Shown: positions 47,050 through 58,799, numbered from the stretch's first letter. The stretch is 64,000 nucleotides of DNA from Hsuehochloa calcarea (GCA_036346395.1 CM070598.1:10213517-10277516); one strand, 5' to 3'. The notes: generated by a model from the sequence alone, not told the origin. Made by a program: numbers and translations.

Positions 47050-49560
47050 CAGATCATTGTATCAATGCATCATCTTCCTATAGTTTTAAAATTCTAACGC
47101 TCTACCTGACAACATAACAAAATGAATACAAGGAAAGCTACAAATAGAGAATAAATCGGATGAAACTATAAAAGCAAAAGAATTCCTTTTTTAGCATGCT
47201 TGAATTTTTATGCAGGACTAACATGAATAAAGCTGAGCATTTTTTATCTTGACACATAGGCTTCATTTCTGAGATATTGTCCTTCCCACAGGACAAGACA
47301 ACAAAGCACAATCTGAAATTCAGAAGAAGGTAATCAAATGATGAGGAGAAATATTGATGTAGAGCACATTATAGCACACTGAATGTTTAATTGTTTCCTA
47401 TTATTCTGGTTCAAACAGAGCAAAATAGTATATTTTCAATGAATATTCTAAGAGACACGGCAATAGGAATGATATTGCACTTTTTTCAGAAAATAGGAGG
47501 GAGATAAGACACAAAGCATTTCAGCAGTACTAACAAAAAGAAACTTAATGGCTGAGAAAAGATATACTAATATCTTTTATAGCTCAAGAAAAGTATCTAT
47601 AGCAAAATATCAACAAATAGTTAGGCTAAGCTATGAAAACTAAAACAAAACATAAAAACAAGAAACAATCAGTTGCTGCGATCGATGCATCATCTTCTTA
47701 CAGTTTCTGCAGTATAACACTCTACTTGATGTCATAACAAAATGAATAGAAACAAAGCTAGAAATAGAGAATAAATCAGTCGAAACTATCAAAGGAAAAG
47801 ATAATGTTTTTCTAATAGGCTTCAATTTTTATGTTGGGCTAACCTGAAGACAGCTGAGCATTTTAATGTTGACCCATAGGCTTCAGTTCTGAGATATGGA
47901 CCTTCCCACAGGACAAGACAACAAAGAGCAATATGAAATTCAGAAGAAGGCAATTAAATCATGAGGAGAAATGTTCAATGTTGACCACACTATAGCACAT
48001 TCCATGTTTAATTGTTTCTTATTATTTTGGATCAAACAGAGCAAAAGAGTATTTTTCAATGAACATTCTAAGAGACACGGCAATAGGAATGAGATTACCT
48101 TTTCTTTTTTTTTTCCAGAAAATAGGTGGGGAGATAAGACACAAAGTACCTCAGCAGCACTATAAAAAAATCGTAATGGCCGAGAAAAGACGTACTAATA
48201 TCTTTCCTAACCGAAGAAAAGTATCTATAGTAAAACATCGATGAATAGCTAGGTTAAGCTCTGAGAATCTGAAGCAAACGTGAAACCAAGAAACAATTAA
48301 TCGATGCGACCAATGCATCATCCTCTTACATTTTTTTCGTTATAGCGCTCTACCTGGTGCCATAACAAATGAATACAAAGGAAGTTAAAAATAGAGAATA
48401 AACCAGCTGAAACTATGAAAATAAAATAGTACAGATATTTTTTATAGCCTTTAATTTTTTATGCAGGAGTAACCTGAAGACAGCTGAGCATTTTTATCTT
48501 GACACATAGGATTCAATTTTGAGATACAGTCCTTCTCACAGGACAAGACAGTAAAGAGCTATCTTAAATTCAGAAGACGACAATTAAGTTATGAGGAGAA
48601 ATGTTCATGTAGAGCACACTCTAGCACACTGCATGTTTAATTGTTTCCTATTATTTTGGCTCGAACAGAGCAAAAGAGTATTCTTCAACTAACATTCTAA
48701 GAGACGCGGCAAGAGGAACGAGATTACTTTTTTTTTGGCAGAAAATAGGGAGGAGATAAGACACAAAACACTTCAGCATCACTAACGAAAAAACCGTAAT
48801 AGATGAGAAAAAACGTAATAATATCTTTCTTAGCTCAAGGAAAGTATATATAGTAAAACAACGATGAATAGTTCGGGTAAGTGCTGAAAATCTATACCAA
48901 ACGGGAAACAAGAAACAAGTAACTGCTAAGATCAATGTATAATCTTCTTATAGTTTTTTCATTATAACGATCTACTTGATGCCATAACACAATGAATACA
49001 AAAAAAGTTACAAATAGCGAATAAATCAGCTGAAACTATAAAATCAAAAGATATTTTTTTTTAAAAAAATAGACTTGAATTTTTATGTAGGACTTACCTG
49101 AAGACAGTTGAGCATTATTATCTTGACACATAGGCTTCATTTATGAGATACAATCCTTCTAGCATGACAAGACAATAAAGAGCAATCTGAAATTAAGAAA
49201 AAGGCAATGAAACCATGAGGACAAATGGTTATGTAGAGCACACTCTAGCACACTGCATGTTAAGTGTTTCTTGTTATTTTGCCTCAACCGGAGCAAAAGA
49301 GTATCTTTTCAACGAACATTGTAAGATACGCGATAGTAGGAATGAGATTACCTTTTCTTTTTCAGAAAATAGGGGGATAAGACACAAAGCACTTCAGTAG
49401 CACTAACAAGAAAAACCGTAATGGATGAGAAAAGACATAATAATATCTTTCCTAGCTGAAGAAAAGTATCTATAGTATAACATCGATGAATAGTTAGGTT
49501 AAACTCTGAAAATCTAAACAAAACGGGAAAACAAGAAACAATTAATTATTGCGAGCAACA
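47050..49560. repeat. tandem array of four ~620-bp units
   Basis: The anchor ctgagca (ttgagca in the last copy) recurs at 47233, 47854, 48484 and 49108, so periods are 621, 630 and 624 bp. Each unit has the same order of blocks: catcatcttc...ataacaaaatgaata, the ctgagca block, acaagacaacaaag, atgaggagaaat, tagcacactg, ttctaagagacacgg, and agaaaataggggg...gataagacacaaag. Copies differ by scattered substitutions and small indels. No coding frame is kept across copies. Confidence 0.85.
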
Positions 49561-49565
49561 CTTAC

Positions 49566-49714
49566 AAAGATAGGAGCTTGAGCTGATTAAGTAGATGGTG
49601 AGCACGGGTGTCAGAGGCAGTGCATTCATGTACAACGGTGATACAAGATCCATGCACCAGTGTGTACCTTACTTTCTTGTCAGACTGTGCTGCCTTAAGG
49701 AACCTCCTCACAAT
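49566..49714 (-). other. exon-like ORF of unknown gene
   Basis: On the minus strand, ttag|ATTGTG (acceptor-like) opens a 149-nt open frame that ends at a perfect donor, gtaagt. It encodes IVRRFLKAAQSDKKVRYTLV, HGSCITVVHECTASDTRAHH and LLNQLKLLSL. The codon pattern looks genic, but I do not recognise the family and no partner exons were found with confidence. The ~620-bp array begins directly on its 3' side. Confidence 0.3.
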
Positions 49715-50083
49715 CTAACATATGGAATTTCTGATTGCATTCGAGGATAGTGGCACATAGAATACAAATTAAACAGAAATAGGAGTGCATTTATCATAGC
49801 ATATCAAACATATGGAATTTTGGCTGCATTCGAACATGGTGCGTAAGTTTACAGCAAAGAACAGCAATGCATGGAGCAAAACGACAACAATGCATGGAGC
49901 AAAATGACAACCACTTGAATAACTTTCACGACGACGAACAGGGGAGCACCTCTGGGTTGGTTTGTAAGCGTTGTAGTAAATTTGTTGGCACGGTTTGCGC
50001 AAAAGGCACCTTGGTTCTTAGGATCCACAACACCCTGTTTTCTAAATCATGCAAAGAAACTAAGAGCAATTAGCGATCCATGA

Positions 50084-50345
50084 CATGCAAAGCAATGACA
50101 TTGAACCCTTTACAGTGTCAACCTAAACTGTCTCGCCACAGATCTGCCGAATGGCCGTCCAAAAAAGAATCGGCGGTGGCGGGACGGGGAACCACGAAAA
50201 GGAATTCAAAGCAATGAGAGATCCAGCATATCCAAATCAAAATGAAAAGCAACGACATTGAACCCCTTACCGCGTCAACCTGAACCTTCTCGCCTAGATC
50301 TTCCCACCGGTCGCCCTAAAACGAATCGACGGTGGCAGGATGGGG
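50084..50345. repeat. ~155-bp tandem duplication (two copies)
   Basis: gcaatgacattgaacccttt (50090) and gcaacgacattgaacccctt (50246) start two copies that share gtcaacct(a/g)aac, ctcgcc, agatct, gaatcg(g/a)cggtggc and gggacgggg/aggatgggg blocks. Confidence 0.7.
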
Positions 50346-50349
50346 CGAC

Positions 50350-51990
50350 AGAGACAGCGGAGAAAGGGAAGGGAGAGGAAAGAGGAGCGGAAGCGCAGGC
50401 ACGGATGGCATGGTACGGAAAAAGGCCGACGACGGTGGCAAAGTCGGTCGGGAGAAAATGGAGGAGAGCGGCGCGGGCCTCGGAAGCGCTCATTCCTCTA
50501 CGGGCACATTCATCTCTTTCCGTTCCATCACTAGCCATCCCGTCCCCTACGGAGGGTATGGATGGGCCATTGATGGTGCGACCGACGCTGGCAATAAGGT
50601 AGAGCGGGCCATGCCGAGGGAGAGAGTGAGGAAGGAAGTGGAGCAGGAGGGCGTGAGAGCGATTCAGTGTCTGCGGTATCGGCGACGGGGACGTAGAGAA
50701 GCGAGGAGGCCGGCATGTGGGAATCGGCAGGCAAGAAGAGCTCGGGAGGAAAGAAGAGAGGGGACAAGACAGAGCCCGAGAGGAAAGAAGAACGGATAAG
50801 AACGACGAAAGCTCTGGCAACCGGTGTTTCGTGCGCGCGCGTGAGCCGCGCTGAATGGAGCTGCAAAAACGGCTATCGTGAAGCGTTATACGAACGCGGG
50901 GCGTGGCACTCCACTCGCGGGAACGCAGCGCATAACCGGCTGGAAGATTCAAGCAACCGGAAACCGATAGACGCAAACGCTAGCCGGTCCACACGCGGAA
51001 GCGATGGAGTTCGACAACGCACGGCAGCACAGGAGTGGAGGACTAAATATACGGCAATTCCTTCGCTCAAAGAGATAGGTAAGATAAAGGCAACGGAGCA
51101 CACTAATGTGCCTTTCATCTTCTCCTGTCCATCCGGTAGAACCTTCAACGATCCAGAATTCAGATCAAGCACTATGGACTATAGTAAAATGCTGTAGCGC
51201 TAGAATTGTTGCAGCGCAATGCTACAGTACTTGCTAGAATACCCGAATCCAAATGGATCTCAGCCCTTCCTATTGATGAATGCCATCACACTTGGGGAGA
51301 GTATGTAAGAAAATAAGGAGAATTTCTGGACAAGATGAAGATATTACAACACTAGAAAGTGAAGAAAGATATACGGCATTGAGAAGGCAAATGAAGCGCA
51401 GCATCCACAAAGAGCACAGAAAACATAGGCATCAATTAGATTTTTTGCATTGCAATGACAATCCAAATACAGAAATACACTCAAGGCTGATGGAAATGCA
51501 CTGGGAATTGTAAGATACATGACATGTATCTCACATGTTAGACTCTCCATGCTTAAACCAGGCATAATACATCACAGATCTGGGAGAAATGTACCAAATT
51601 CACAAAGAAGACATCACGTTTACATTAGCAATTGCAAATTAAAGAATTGGATCACAATGGCTACAATCAAACGTAACAGCTTTACATATGAACACCACCA
51701 CCATATCAATTGCTAATTCATTCAGCTGCAAATTAACATGTTCATAGCATGATTGCACACGATATAAGTCTAAGATCACAAGCCAAGCTAATATTTTTAC
51801 GCGCCCACAAAAGAACCAATAGATACTCTGCCATACTGCCATATAAAACATCGTGATCAAATTCAATCCCAAGTCTGATAATTACACAGTAGATTTCACC
51901 CAGGACAAGTAATCACAGCCAATTGCAAACAAAAACACCAAGAATGTTGCGTAAAGATTACGTCTTGGGAACAATCATACCACGCCAGGC
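50350..51990. other. GC-rich then AT-rich spacer downstream of PRA1
   Basis: 50350-51020 is GC-rich with long open frames on both strands and no known domain; it might be the 5' part of a gene to which the exon-like ORF at 49566 belongs, but this is unproven. Near 51180-51240, aaaatgctgtagcgct and agcgcaatgctacagtactt form a small imperfect inverted repeat (possible MITE). 51250-51990 holds the PRA1 3' flank. Confidence 0.35.
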
Positions 51991-51997
51991 TGCGCAA

Positions 51998-52756
51998 TTA
52001 ACCGATGCGGACGTAGGTGGGCAAGATGGGCCCGGCGGCCACCAGCCCGTCGCCGGCGGCCTCCTGCTCGGTCAAGAACAGGTCGTCGGTGGACCTGAGC
52101 GCGGCGTGCGCGCCGACGAGGGTGGCCCCGATCATGACCGGCCCGACGACGTTCCAGCCGACGTCGGTGAAGATCAGCGCGATGACGGTGACCCCGGAGA
52201 GCGCGGCGAGGACGGTGCCATCGTCGAACTCGGTGCGGAAGAGCCGGAGCCGCTGGCTTTCCCCGGCGGGGCGCGCGAAGTAGAGGAAGAACCAGGCGGC
52301 GCAGAGAGCGAGGAGAGCGAACAGGGTGCCCGGGTGCCAGAGCAGCGAGGCGGCCACGACGGCGAGCACAGCGAGCGCGTAGTTGGCGCGGAAGTAGGCG
52401 GTGTTGCGGCGCACCCGGGCGAGGGCCTCGCCGAGGTTGGGCGGCTTGGAAAAGGCCGGCGAGCGGAAGACCTCGGCCCACGGGCGGCGCGCGGCTATGA
52501 GCGCCTGGCCCTGCTCCCGGAAGCGCGTGACAACCTCGGCCGCCTTGGCAAGCGGGGACGGCGGCCCCGTGGGATCTTGGATCGGGCCCGAGGTCGGGGC
52601 CACGGGCGGGGGCGGGTTAGGGTTGGGGTATGAGGACGGGGGCGGGGGGTAGGTGGGGACCTTGGCATAGGCAGCGCCGGAAGAGGCAGGCGCGGCGTAG
52701 GAGCCGTACATGGCGGCGGGAGGGGGCGAGGCGGCGGCGGCGGCGGAGTTGCGCAT
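51998..52756 (-). CDS. PRA1: PRA1-family (prenylated Rab acceptor) membrane protein, single exon, intact
   Basis: The 252-residue frame is uninterrupted. Residues 1-65 are a Pro/Ala/Tyr-rich cytosolic tail. The PRA1 signature follows: RPWAEVFRSPAFSKPPNLGE (91-110), ALARVRRNTAYFRANY (111-126), then two hydrophobic hairpins at about 127-160 and 181-220, separated by the charged loop RPAGESQRLRLFRTEFDDG. The tail RSTDDLFLTEQEA is typical of plant members. PRA1 proteins bind prenylated Rab GTPases and act in the ER/Golgi/endosomal system; the exact compartment and subgroup cannot be told. The ATG at 52756 is the first in frame; another Met at residue 16 is possible. Introns are absent, as in most plant PRA1 genes. 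Confidence 0.92.
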   Translation of the reverse strand: MRNSAAAAASPPPAAMYGSYAAPASSGAAYAKVPTYPPPPSSYPNPNPPPPVAPTSGPIQDPTGPPSPLAKAAEVVTRFREQGQALIAARRPWAEVFRSPAFSKPPNLGEALARVRRNTAYFRANYALAVLAVVAASLLWHPGTLFALLALCAAWFFLYFARPAGESQRLRLFRTEFDDGTVLAALSGVTVIALIFTDVGWNVVGPVMIGATLVGAHAALRSTDDLFLTEQEAAGDGLVAAGPILPTYVRIG

Positions 52757-52860
52757 GGGGAGATCCGAGCAGCGGTGGAATTAGAGGGGAAAGGTCGGAA
52801 GTCGTGGGAGTCGCTAATTTGGCGGGGAATCCGATGGTTTGCCCATCTTTTACGTGGCAT

Positions 52861-52870
52861 CTATTTATCG
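52861..52870 (-). promoter_or_regulatory. weak TATA-like site of PRA1
   Basis: The minus strand reads cgataaatag about 105-115 bp upstream of the start codon. It is placed suitably but is only a moderate match. Confidence 0.3.
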
Positions 52871-52876
52871 GAGCTT

Positions 52877-53629
52877 GATAATTCATCACAAAGTTAGCGA
52901 AAAAAATTAATTATTTGCATTTTTAGATAATTTTGTCTATATCTTCTTTCCTTTTTCTGTTTCCTCTCCTCTTATCTTATCTTCTTTCTTACTTAATCCG
53001 ACCATGGCAGAATCCGCCTCGCGCCGCCCCTCGTAGGTGCCGACGCCAATACTCTCCGCCGCCTCTGAACCACCACATCACCCTCCAAGCCCTACCCGAA
53101 CCCTCTCCATGTCCAACCTTGACGCAATTTTTGCGCTCCTCCCACACCTCATCTTCGACGATCGTACCCTCGTTGTCGGCAACCTCCTCTCTGCCGCACT
53201 CCTCTTGCCTAGCTCCTAGGAGCACCTCCTGTTTCTCCCGCCTCGATGCGCACCTGGCCTCCATGGCCCCAGCGAGGGCGGTGACGGGAGCTGGCCATGG
53301 GGAGGAGGGCGGCGATGTCGACAGGAGCTAATGAGGGTGGTGACGGTAGGAGCTCATGAGGCTGCTGGCTGGCCATGGGTAGGGTGGCGACACCGGAGAG
53401 AGCCGGGGAGTTGGCGGTTGGCCACGGGTAGGAGGGTGATGGCCACCGGAGTAGGCCACAAGGAGGAGGGTGGCGAAGGGAGCTGGCGCCCTAACCGAAG
53501 CAAGCAAGGAAGAAGAGAAGAGAAGAGAAGAGAAGAGGAGAGGAGGGGCAAGAAAGGGGAAGAAGACAAGGGCAAAATTATAAAAAAGGCAAATAATCAA
53601 TTTTCTCACTAACTTTGTGGCAAATTATC
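52877..53629. mobile_element. MULE-like element beside PRA1
   Basis: 52877 onward (gataattcatcacaaagtta, then gcgaaaaaaattaattattt) is matched in reverse complement by sequence ending at 53629 (gataatttgccacaaagtta, then gtgagaaaattgattatttg); the inverted repeats align for about 55-60 bp. The interior is GC-rich and possibly genic (53000-53500) and ends in a gaagagaagagaaga run. No transposase and no verified 9-bp TSD. Right-hand sequence of the same style continues to about 53715, so the outer end may lie further out. Confidence 0.55.
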
Positions 53630-53789
53630 AATCGCAACGAAAATATATGCAAATGATAGAAGCTACATCAACGATGGGGGCAAACGATTGATTTTCCATA
53701 ATTTGGCTAGTGTTCGGTTTCCTTCGCTATAGAGGTCTATTTCTATTTGTGGGGAGGAGCCAGAGGGTGTCGTTAGATGCCCCCGTTTT

Positions 53790-54650
53790 CAAGGATGAGT
53801 TTGCTTAGGGCATCTCCAATAAGGTCATGTCACCCGTTTGTTAGCCTTACCGCATCAGCAAAGAGTTTACGTGGAGGAGAGAGAACGAAGAGAGAGAAGA
53901 GAGATAGTTGTTTCTGGTCGCGACGAGTGCAACCCGTGAACCAATAACGAAGCGACGATGATTTTTGTTGTTGGAGTGAGGTCGTCATTTGCACACACAT
54001 TTTATGGACCCTACGTCGAAGAAGACGACGTTGTGTGCCGCGTTGGCCTCCCTTTGACTTGCTGCTGCTGGATTTAGACGCCGCAGCTCCGCGATGGTGA
54101 GGGAGGTGAAGCCGGCACAACGAGGAAGGCAAAGACGTGAAGACAAATGAGGACAACAGAGATAACGAATCTAGCCAAATCAAGACAACGGTGGGGCGAT
54201 TTCGGCCAGGTTGTACCGAAACATGACCTCGACGAGGTGGATCTGGTCGGATCTAGAGACAACGCGCCAACGAAATAAAGAGGGAAGTGAGAGGAGAGGC
54301 GGCGACGAGAGTGGAGAATGGGGCTTTCCGACGGCATGGATCTGACCATAGTGCATGTCTAAGGGAGGGAAGGTGGAGGGGCAACGGCCGCGTCGGTGGT
54401 TAGGAAGACTGAGGTGGGAGAGAGAGATAGAGAGAGAGAGGGAGAGGGAGAGGGAGAGATTTTAATATATATTGATATCGACATGCGGGTTTGGTGGTGG
54501 GAAAATTATAAAATATTGTTGTATTTATTGTGGGGGTCATTCCTAAGAGACGGTTTGTTGAAGCAGTCATCTATAATAATATTGGTTGATGAGGTGGATA
54601 GATAAAAAACAATTTAAGAGACAAATTGTTCTACATGTTCTTACGGGGCA
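53790..54650. repeat. probable MITE-like element (gggcatctccaa type)
   Basis: The left part has cttagggcatctccaataag; the right part has acatgttcttacggggcaaa. The first is a common terminal motif of rice non-autonomous DNA elements. The interior is open in places on the minus strand without known domains. Boundaries are uncertain. Confidence 0.35.
54417..54459. repeat. (ga)n-rich low-complexity run
   Basis: Alternating agagag and gggaga units for about 40 bp. Confidence 0.7.
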
Positions 54651-54989
54651 AAGGACCCGTTCTCTTTTATATTTCTCTCTTCTCTTCTCTTTAGCGGCAG
54701 ACCCATGATTTTTAGGATGGGTCTTTGAACTTCAGAGTTAGGTTGTCCAGATATGCCGATACCAATACTCCAATACCGTGAAGTATCATTTCCTCCAAAA
54801 ACACTAATACGACGATACACACATATATATAATAAAATACAAAAACATAGAAATTAATGAATTCATATGAGGCAATGGATGATATAAGGCAATCATAATG
54901 ACATGAATTAAACATCAAATTATAGATATCAATGATAGTTGAGGAGGTGGAAACTAGGAATAGAGCTATTTTAGCTTCAAGCTTTATCT

Positions 54990-55310
54990 TTTGTTGAGTT
55001 ATGTTGTTTTTGCAAGGGTGCGGCTAAGACTTGTTCATGGCGCTTGACCGTTGTTGTTTTCTCTATTTTTTATGTTCTGGGTTGTACTAGCTATACCACT
55101 GAAACCTTTTTTCTTCCTCTAATAGTGATTGGTAGAGCTCCTGTCTTCTATTTCAAAAAAAAAATTGTGATTGGTGCTTGGTCGTTGCCGTTTTCTCACC
55201 TTTTCTATTCTGGGTTGTAGCAGGTAGACTGCTAAAACTTATTTTCTTCCTCTAATGGTGATATGTAGAGCTCCTACCTTATTTTTTTTATTTAAAAAAA
55301 GGCAGTTACT
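54990..55310 (+). mobile_element. two LINE-like 3' tails in tandem
   Basis: Two similar ~130-160-bp copies run ...tgttctgggttgtactagct...ttcttcctctaatagtgatt, ggtagagctcctgtcttcta and end in A- or T-rich tracts near 55155-55167 and 55285-55300. Plant L1-type LINEs often end with such aatg/agt...gcagagctcctgcc sequence before poly-A; this attribution is from memory. No ORF1/ORF2 sequence is present. Confidence 0.4.
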
Positions 55311-55379
55311 TACCTTGCTGATCCTACTCTTTTTTTGTTCAACTATTTGTTCACTGCCTAAGGCAAAGATTGTATTTTT

Positions 55380-56560
55380 GTATAACATCCATTGGAGATA
55401 ATCAAGGAAGCAGAGGAAGGTGCTAGATTCCAGGAAGAATTGGAGCTAGAGCAGAGTAGAGCTAAGGAGAAGAAGTGGAGTGCGCAGAACACACCTAAAT
55501 ATAGAGAGAGAACGATGATGGTGAGCTGGATATGCTGCTCCCTTCTAGCCGCCACGGTCCCTCCCGGTCACCGTGTTGCTCCCTTGGTGTTACCCGTTCC
55601 CTTCCTCCCTGTTCGTCGCGCTGCCACCCTCCTAACAACACTGTCACGCTACGGGTGGTGGTGTAACAAGAGTTTGTCCAGATACGGGCTGACGTGATAA
55701 TGTTGTTTTGTCACGCCACGGATGGTGGTGTGACCAAAGAGATCAAAATTAAAAATAAAGTTCGCAGGGTTAAGTTTAAAATAAAATTAAAAAAGAGTTA
55801 ATTAATATAAAAATACCATCTTCGGTTGATCCAAGTGCCTTTTTACATTAGAAAAAATAAAAAAGAAGAAGTAACAAGAAAGGAAAAGGTCGCACTTGGG
55901 CTCGATCTCCAACACCAAAACAATGCAAAATATCGGGAAACCAAGCAAAATTTGATGGTGCAGTGGGCCGGGCCACATGACAGGACTCGCAGCGATTTCT
56001 TTTCTAAGAGCACTTTTAGCGCTCTCTAAAGTCGACCGAGACCAACCCAAGCAGGCCAGCCGTGGCTGCTGCCGCGCCACGCCCACGGCCCACGGCCCAC
56101 AGCCCACGGCCCGTGTACATGCACGGCCGGACGCTGTTTGGGCTGGGCTCTTTGTATCTGGCCTGCGCTGCCCCGTCCACGCTAGAGCTCGGCCATGTAC
56201 GTTGCCATTGCAAGTCGTACGCGCCGACAAGTCTTGTACCGTTGTACGTGCGTGCTCGTCGTAGGCTACGCCTTAAATTACAGGTAGGTACTAGCTAGTA
56301 GATTAATTAATGGGAAACAATATAACTGCTCTCCATGTGCATTGTGTGGTCCTACGAAATAGAATTTTCGATTGTTCTTCTGTTGCAGTTAACTATAGCT
56401 TTAGAAAAACTGGAGAACGCACAGACTGTACACGATTCCAGTGAGTAGTTTGATAAGTTTATTTGACCGCCGGCCGGTTTATTTTTTATTTGTCGAATGA
56501 TTGAGTTGATACATAGTACATGCATGATGCATGGATTCATCGTTCATGTGTGCTCTAGGG
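55380..56560. other. spacer with a short helical ORF and GC-rich patch
   Basis: At 55392-55530 (plus) the frame EIIKEAEEGARFQEELELEQ followed by SRAKEKKWSAQ is charged and helical, possibly a gene fragment, but no family was recognised. Around 56050-56280 is a GC-rich patch containing ggcccacggcccac repeats. No gene is supported. Confidence 0.3.
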
Positions 56561-56590
56561 ATTAATATAGGAGTGTGTCAACGGATGGAC

Positions 56591-56689
56591 ATGTTTCGGA
56601 CTTTCTACGCTGATCCTGAACCGTCCGATGCTGACGATATCGCCTATGAAGTTTTAAAGGCAGAGATAGCAGGCTACCACCGCCACTAG
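56591..56689 (+). pseudogene. coding-like C-terminal tail, copy A (unknown family)
   Basis: ATG at 56591 reads MFRTFYADPEPSDADDIAYE, then VLKAEIAGYHRH and a stop. It aligns with copy B at 57406-57537. Five codons (PEPSD region) are present here and absent in copy B, an in-frame difference. I do not recognise the protein; no upstream exons were found, so it is listed as a remnant. Confidence 0.4.
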
Positions 56690-57405
56690 AAAACTTTGAT
56701 TATTTAGGTTTATATTTTTTTTAATCTTTGTAAGAAGCGACTGGCCACGCTGTTTGATCATATATAAATACAAAATTAAATATCCGGTTTGAATTTGTAT
56801 TTACTGTCTATGTTGAACATATTTACGGAATGTTTTGTTTTAGATTACTGTCTTCACGATATACAGTCTCGGTGTATCGGTGTAACGTTACGACGACATC
56901 AACTACCGATGGAAGAAAATCATATATATTTCTTGTGGGGATGCTCGCTTTTACTGTTCTACAAACACATGTTTACTTCATTAGACCTACTCACTAAAAC
57001 TAAAGCAATTACCTTACATATGGCTAAGGTTTACCATCCTAACACAAACTTTTTACTGTAAAAAAAGATTGCAAAAAACGGTGGTAAAAATGGGAAGCCG
57101 ATTACTGTGTACGCCGTTATGTTTTACTAACTAACATAGGAGCTCAGAATATTGCATTCCAAAAAATATGCGATAAAAGGATGCACGAATCATTTATTAC
57201 GACACCTAACAATTACCGTCAAATCAAGTCCGCGTGGCGTAGATGTTTCGCCCGCCATTGAAGTTGGTGGGTGGCCGTCTGAGGATTGCGTGCACACGTC
57301 ACACTGGCACGGGTCGTGCGCGATGGTGGCTAGATGTAAAATAACTATTCTATGTTCGGAGCAAGAGAAGACAGCCTATGGGTGTAATTCGTGTTGATTC
57401 TTCAG

Positions 57406-57537
57406 TCGAAGCGTCTTTGGGCGACTCTCGAACGAGTGCGTCAACAGGTGAACGTGTTATGGCCTTCCTACGCCGATGCCGACGACGTCGCTTACGAAGT
57501 TTTGAGGACAGAGATAGCAGGCTACCTCCGCCACTAG
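57406..57537 (+). pseudogene. coding-like terminal exon, copy B (unknown family)
   Basis: After an acceptor-like ttcttcag the frame reads SKRLWATLERVRQQVNVLWP, then SYADADDVAYEVLRTEIAGY and LRH before the stop. Compared with copy A, many changes fall in third codon positions (gct/gcc, gat/gac, tat/tac, tta/ttg). This looks like the last exon of a duplicated gene, but upstream exons were not found. Confidence 0.4.
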
Positions 57538-58017
57538 AAAACTTTGATTAGTTAGGTTTCTATTTTTTTTGATCTTTGTAAGAAGCGTCTCGCCACGCTG
57601 TTTAGCTATATATAAATACAAAATCAAATATCTGGTTTGAACTTGTATTTATTGTCTATCTTGAACAGGTTTACTGAATGACATGTTTTAGATTACAACC
57701 TTCACGATATACGGTCTCGGTGCAACGTTACGACGACACCAACTACCGGTGGAAAAAATCATATCTATTACATTGTATGCCGTTATGTTTACTAATTGAT
57801 GTGGGAGCTCATAATATTGCATTCCTGAAAACATGCAGTAGAAGGGATACACGAATTACTGTTACAACACCTAACAATTACCGTTGAATTGAGTCCCGCG
57901 CGGGCGTGGACATTTCTGGCCCGCCGACTACAGTTGGTGGGCCAACCGTATGGGGATTGCGTGCGCGCGCGTCACACCTGGCTTGGGTTTGGCGTAGAAT
58001 AACTATTCTACTCTCGG

Positions 58018-58018
<1 letters not shown>

Positions 58019-58087
<69 letters not shown>
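58019..58087. repeat. (ta)n microsatellite, ~34 units
   Basis: 69 bp of uninterrupted ta repeat. Confidence 0.95.
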
Positions 58088-58089
<2 letters not shown>

Positions 58090-58090
<1 letters not shown>

Positions 58091-58795
58091 ATATGGTATA
58101 TATACTAGTACCGATAGTGACCTATCGAAAGCAGTGGCGAAGCTAAGATGAAAATGGAGAAGGGGCTCATAAGCCAAATTTCCTAGCTGCTCGTGTCGAC
58201 ACCATAGATTGACACACACAAGGTCGACGCCGTCACGTCCTGCATTGGCACCGTCGGCCTCGTGCACAAGCTCACGGTCCGCACCTCCCGCAGTGGTGAA
58301 CACATGACAAAATTTTCGGGACAAGCATAAATATGGCTAATTCGTCGTCATGTATGTGAAGTTCACAATCACAATAGTTTTAGACTAAAATTAATCCTAA
58401 AATTACATAGAAAAATGAAGCAAATTCATTCTCTCAATTCGACTCACTGCCAGTTTCTTAGTCACATAGTCCCCAATTCAAACATTCATCATCAAATAAT
58501 CAAATTTAGTATATAGAGTCATCATTTCGCAGTGAAAATTGATATACAGAATTTCACAATGTCATTCTCTCAAATTAACATATAACTTTGTCTCTCTCTC
58601 ATTCTCTCTAACAAAATATGACCTCGTCTATGAGATTGAAATTAGAACTACAGGGACTAGCTGATGGGTGGGGGTTACTGACGCCAGAGGGTGGGCTCGA
58701 GCCCACTCAAGCCCATCTTGTGGCTACACCCCTGATCGAAAGCGAAACATGCACTAGTAATCACATACTCTCTTATATTCGGGTAAATTAATTGG
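58090..58795. other. intergenic sequence
   Basis: No gene or defined element recognised. Confidence 0.3.
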
Positions 58796-58799
58796 TAGA

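Larger units (their letters stand above)
56575..58010 (+). repeat. tandem segmental duplication carrying a 3' gene end
   Basis: 56575-57340 and 57425-58010 align block by block: the coding-like tail, agaaaactttgattagttag, ctttgtaagaagcg, tataaatacaaaat, gttacgacgac, cctaacaattaccg and ttggtgggtgg. The second copy lacks some middle sequence. Confidence 0.75.

Noticed and set aside
50275..50976. 233-codon minus-strand ORF
   Set aside because: GC-rich composition, Ser/Pro/Arg low-complexity peptide, overlapping open frames on the other strand and no recognisable domain.
51923..52633. 236-codon plus-strand ORF
   Set aside because: It is the antisense shadow of the PRA1 coding sequence; its Gly/Glu/Asp-rich peptide is a by-product of PRA1 codon use.
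57878..58324. Minus-strand ORF with a long Ile-Tyr repeat
   Set aside because: It is created by reading through the (ta)n microsatellite.
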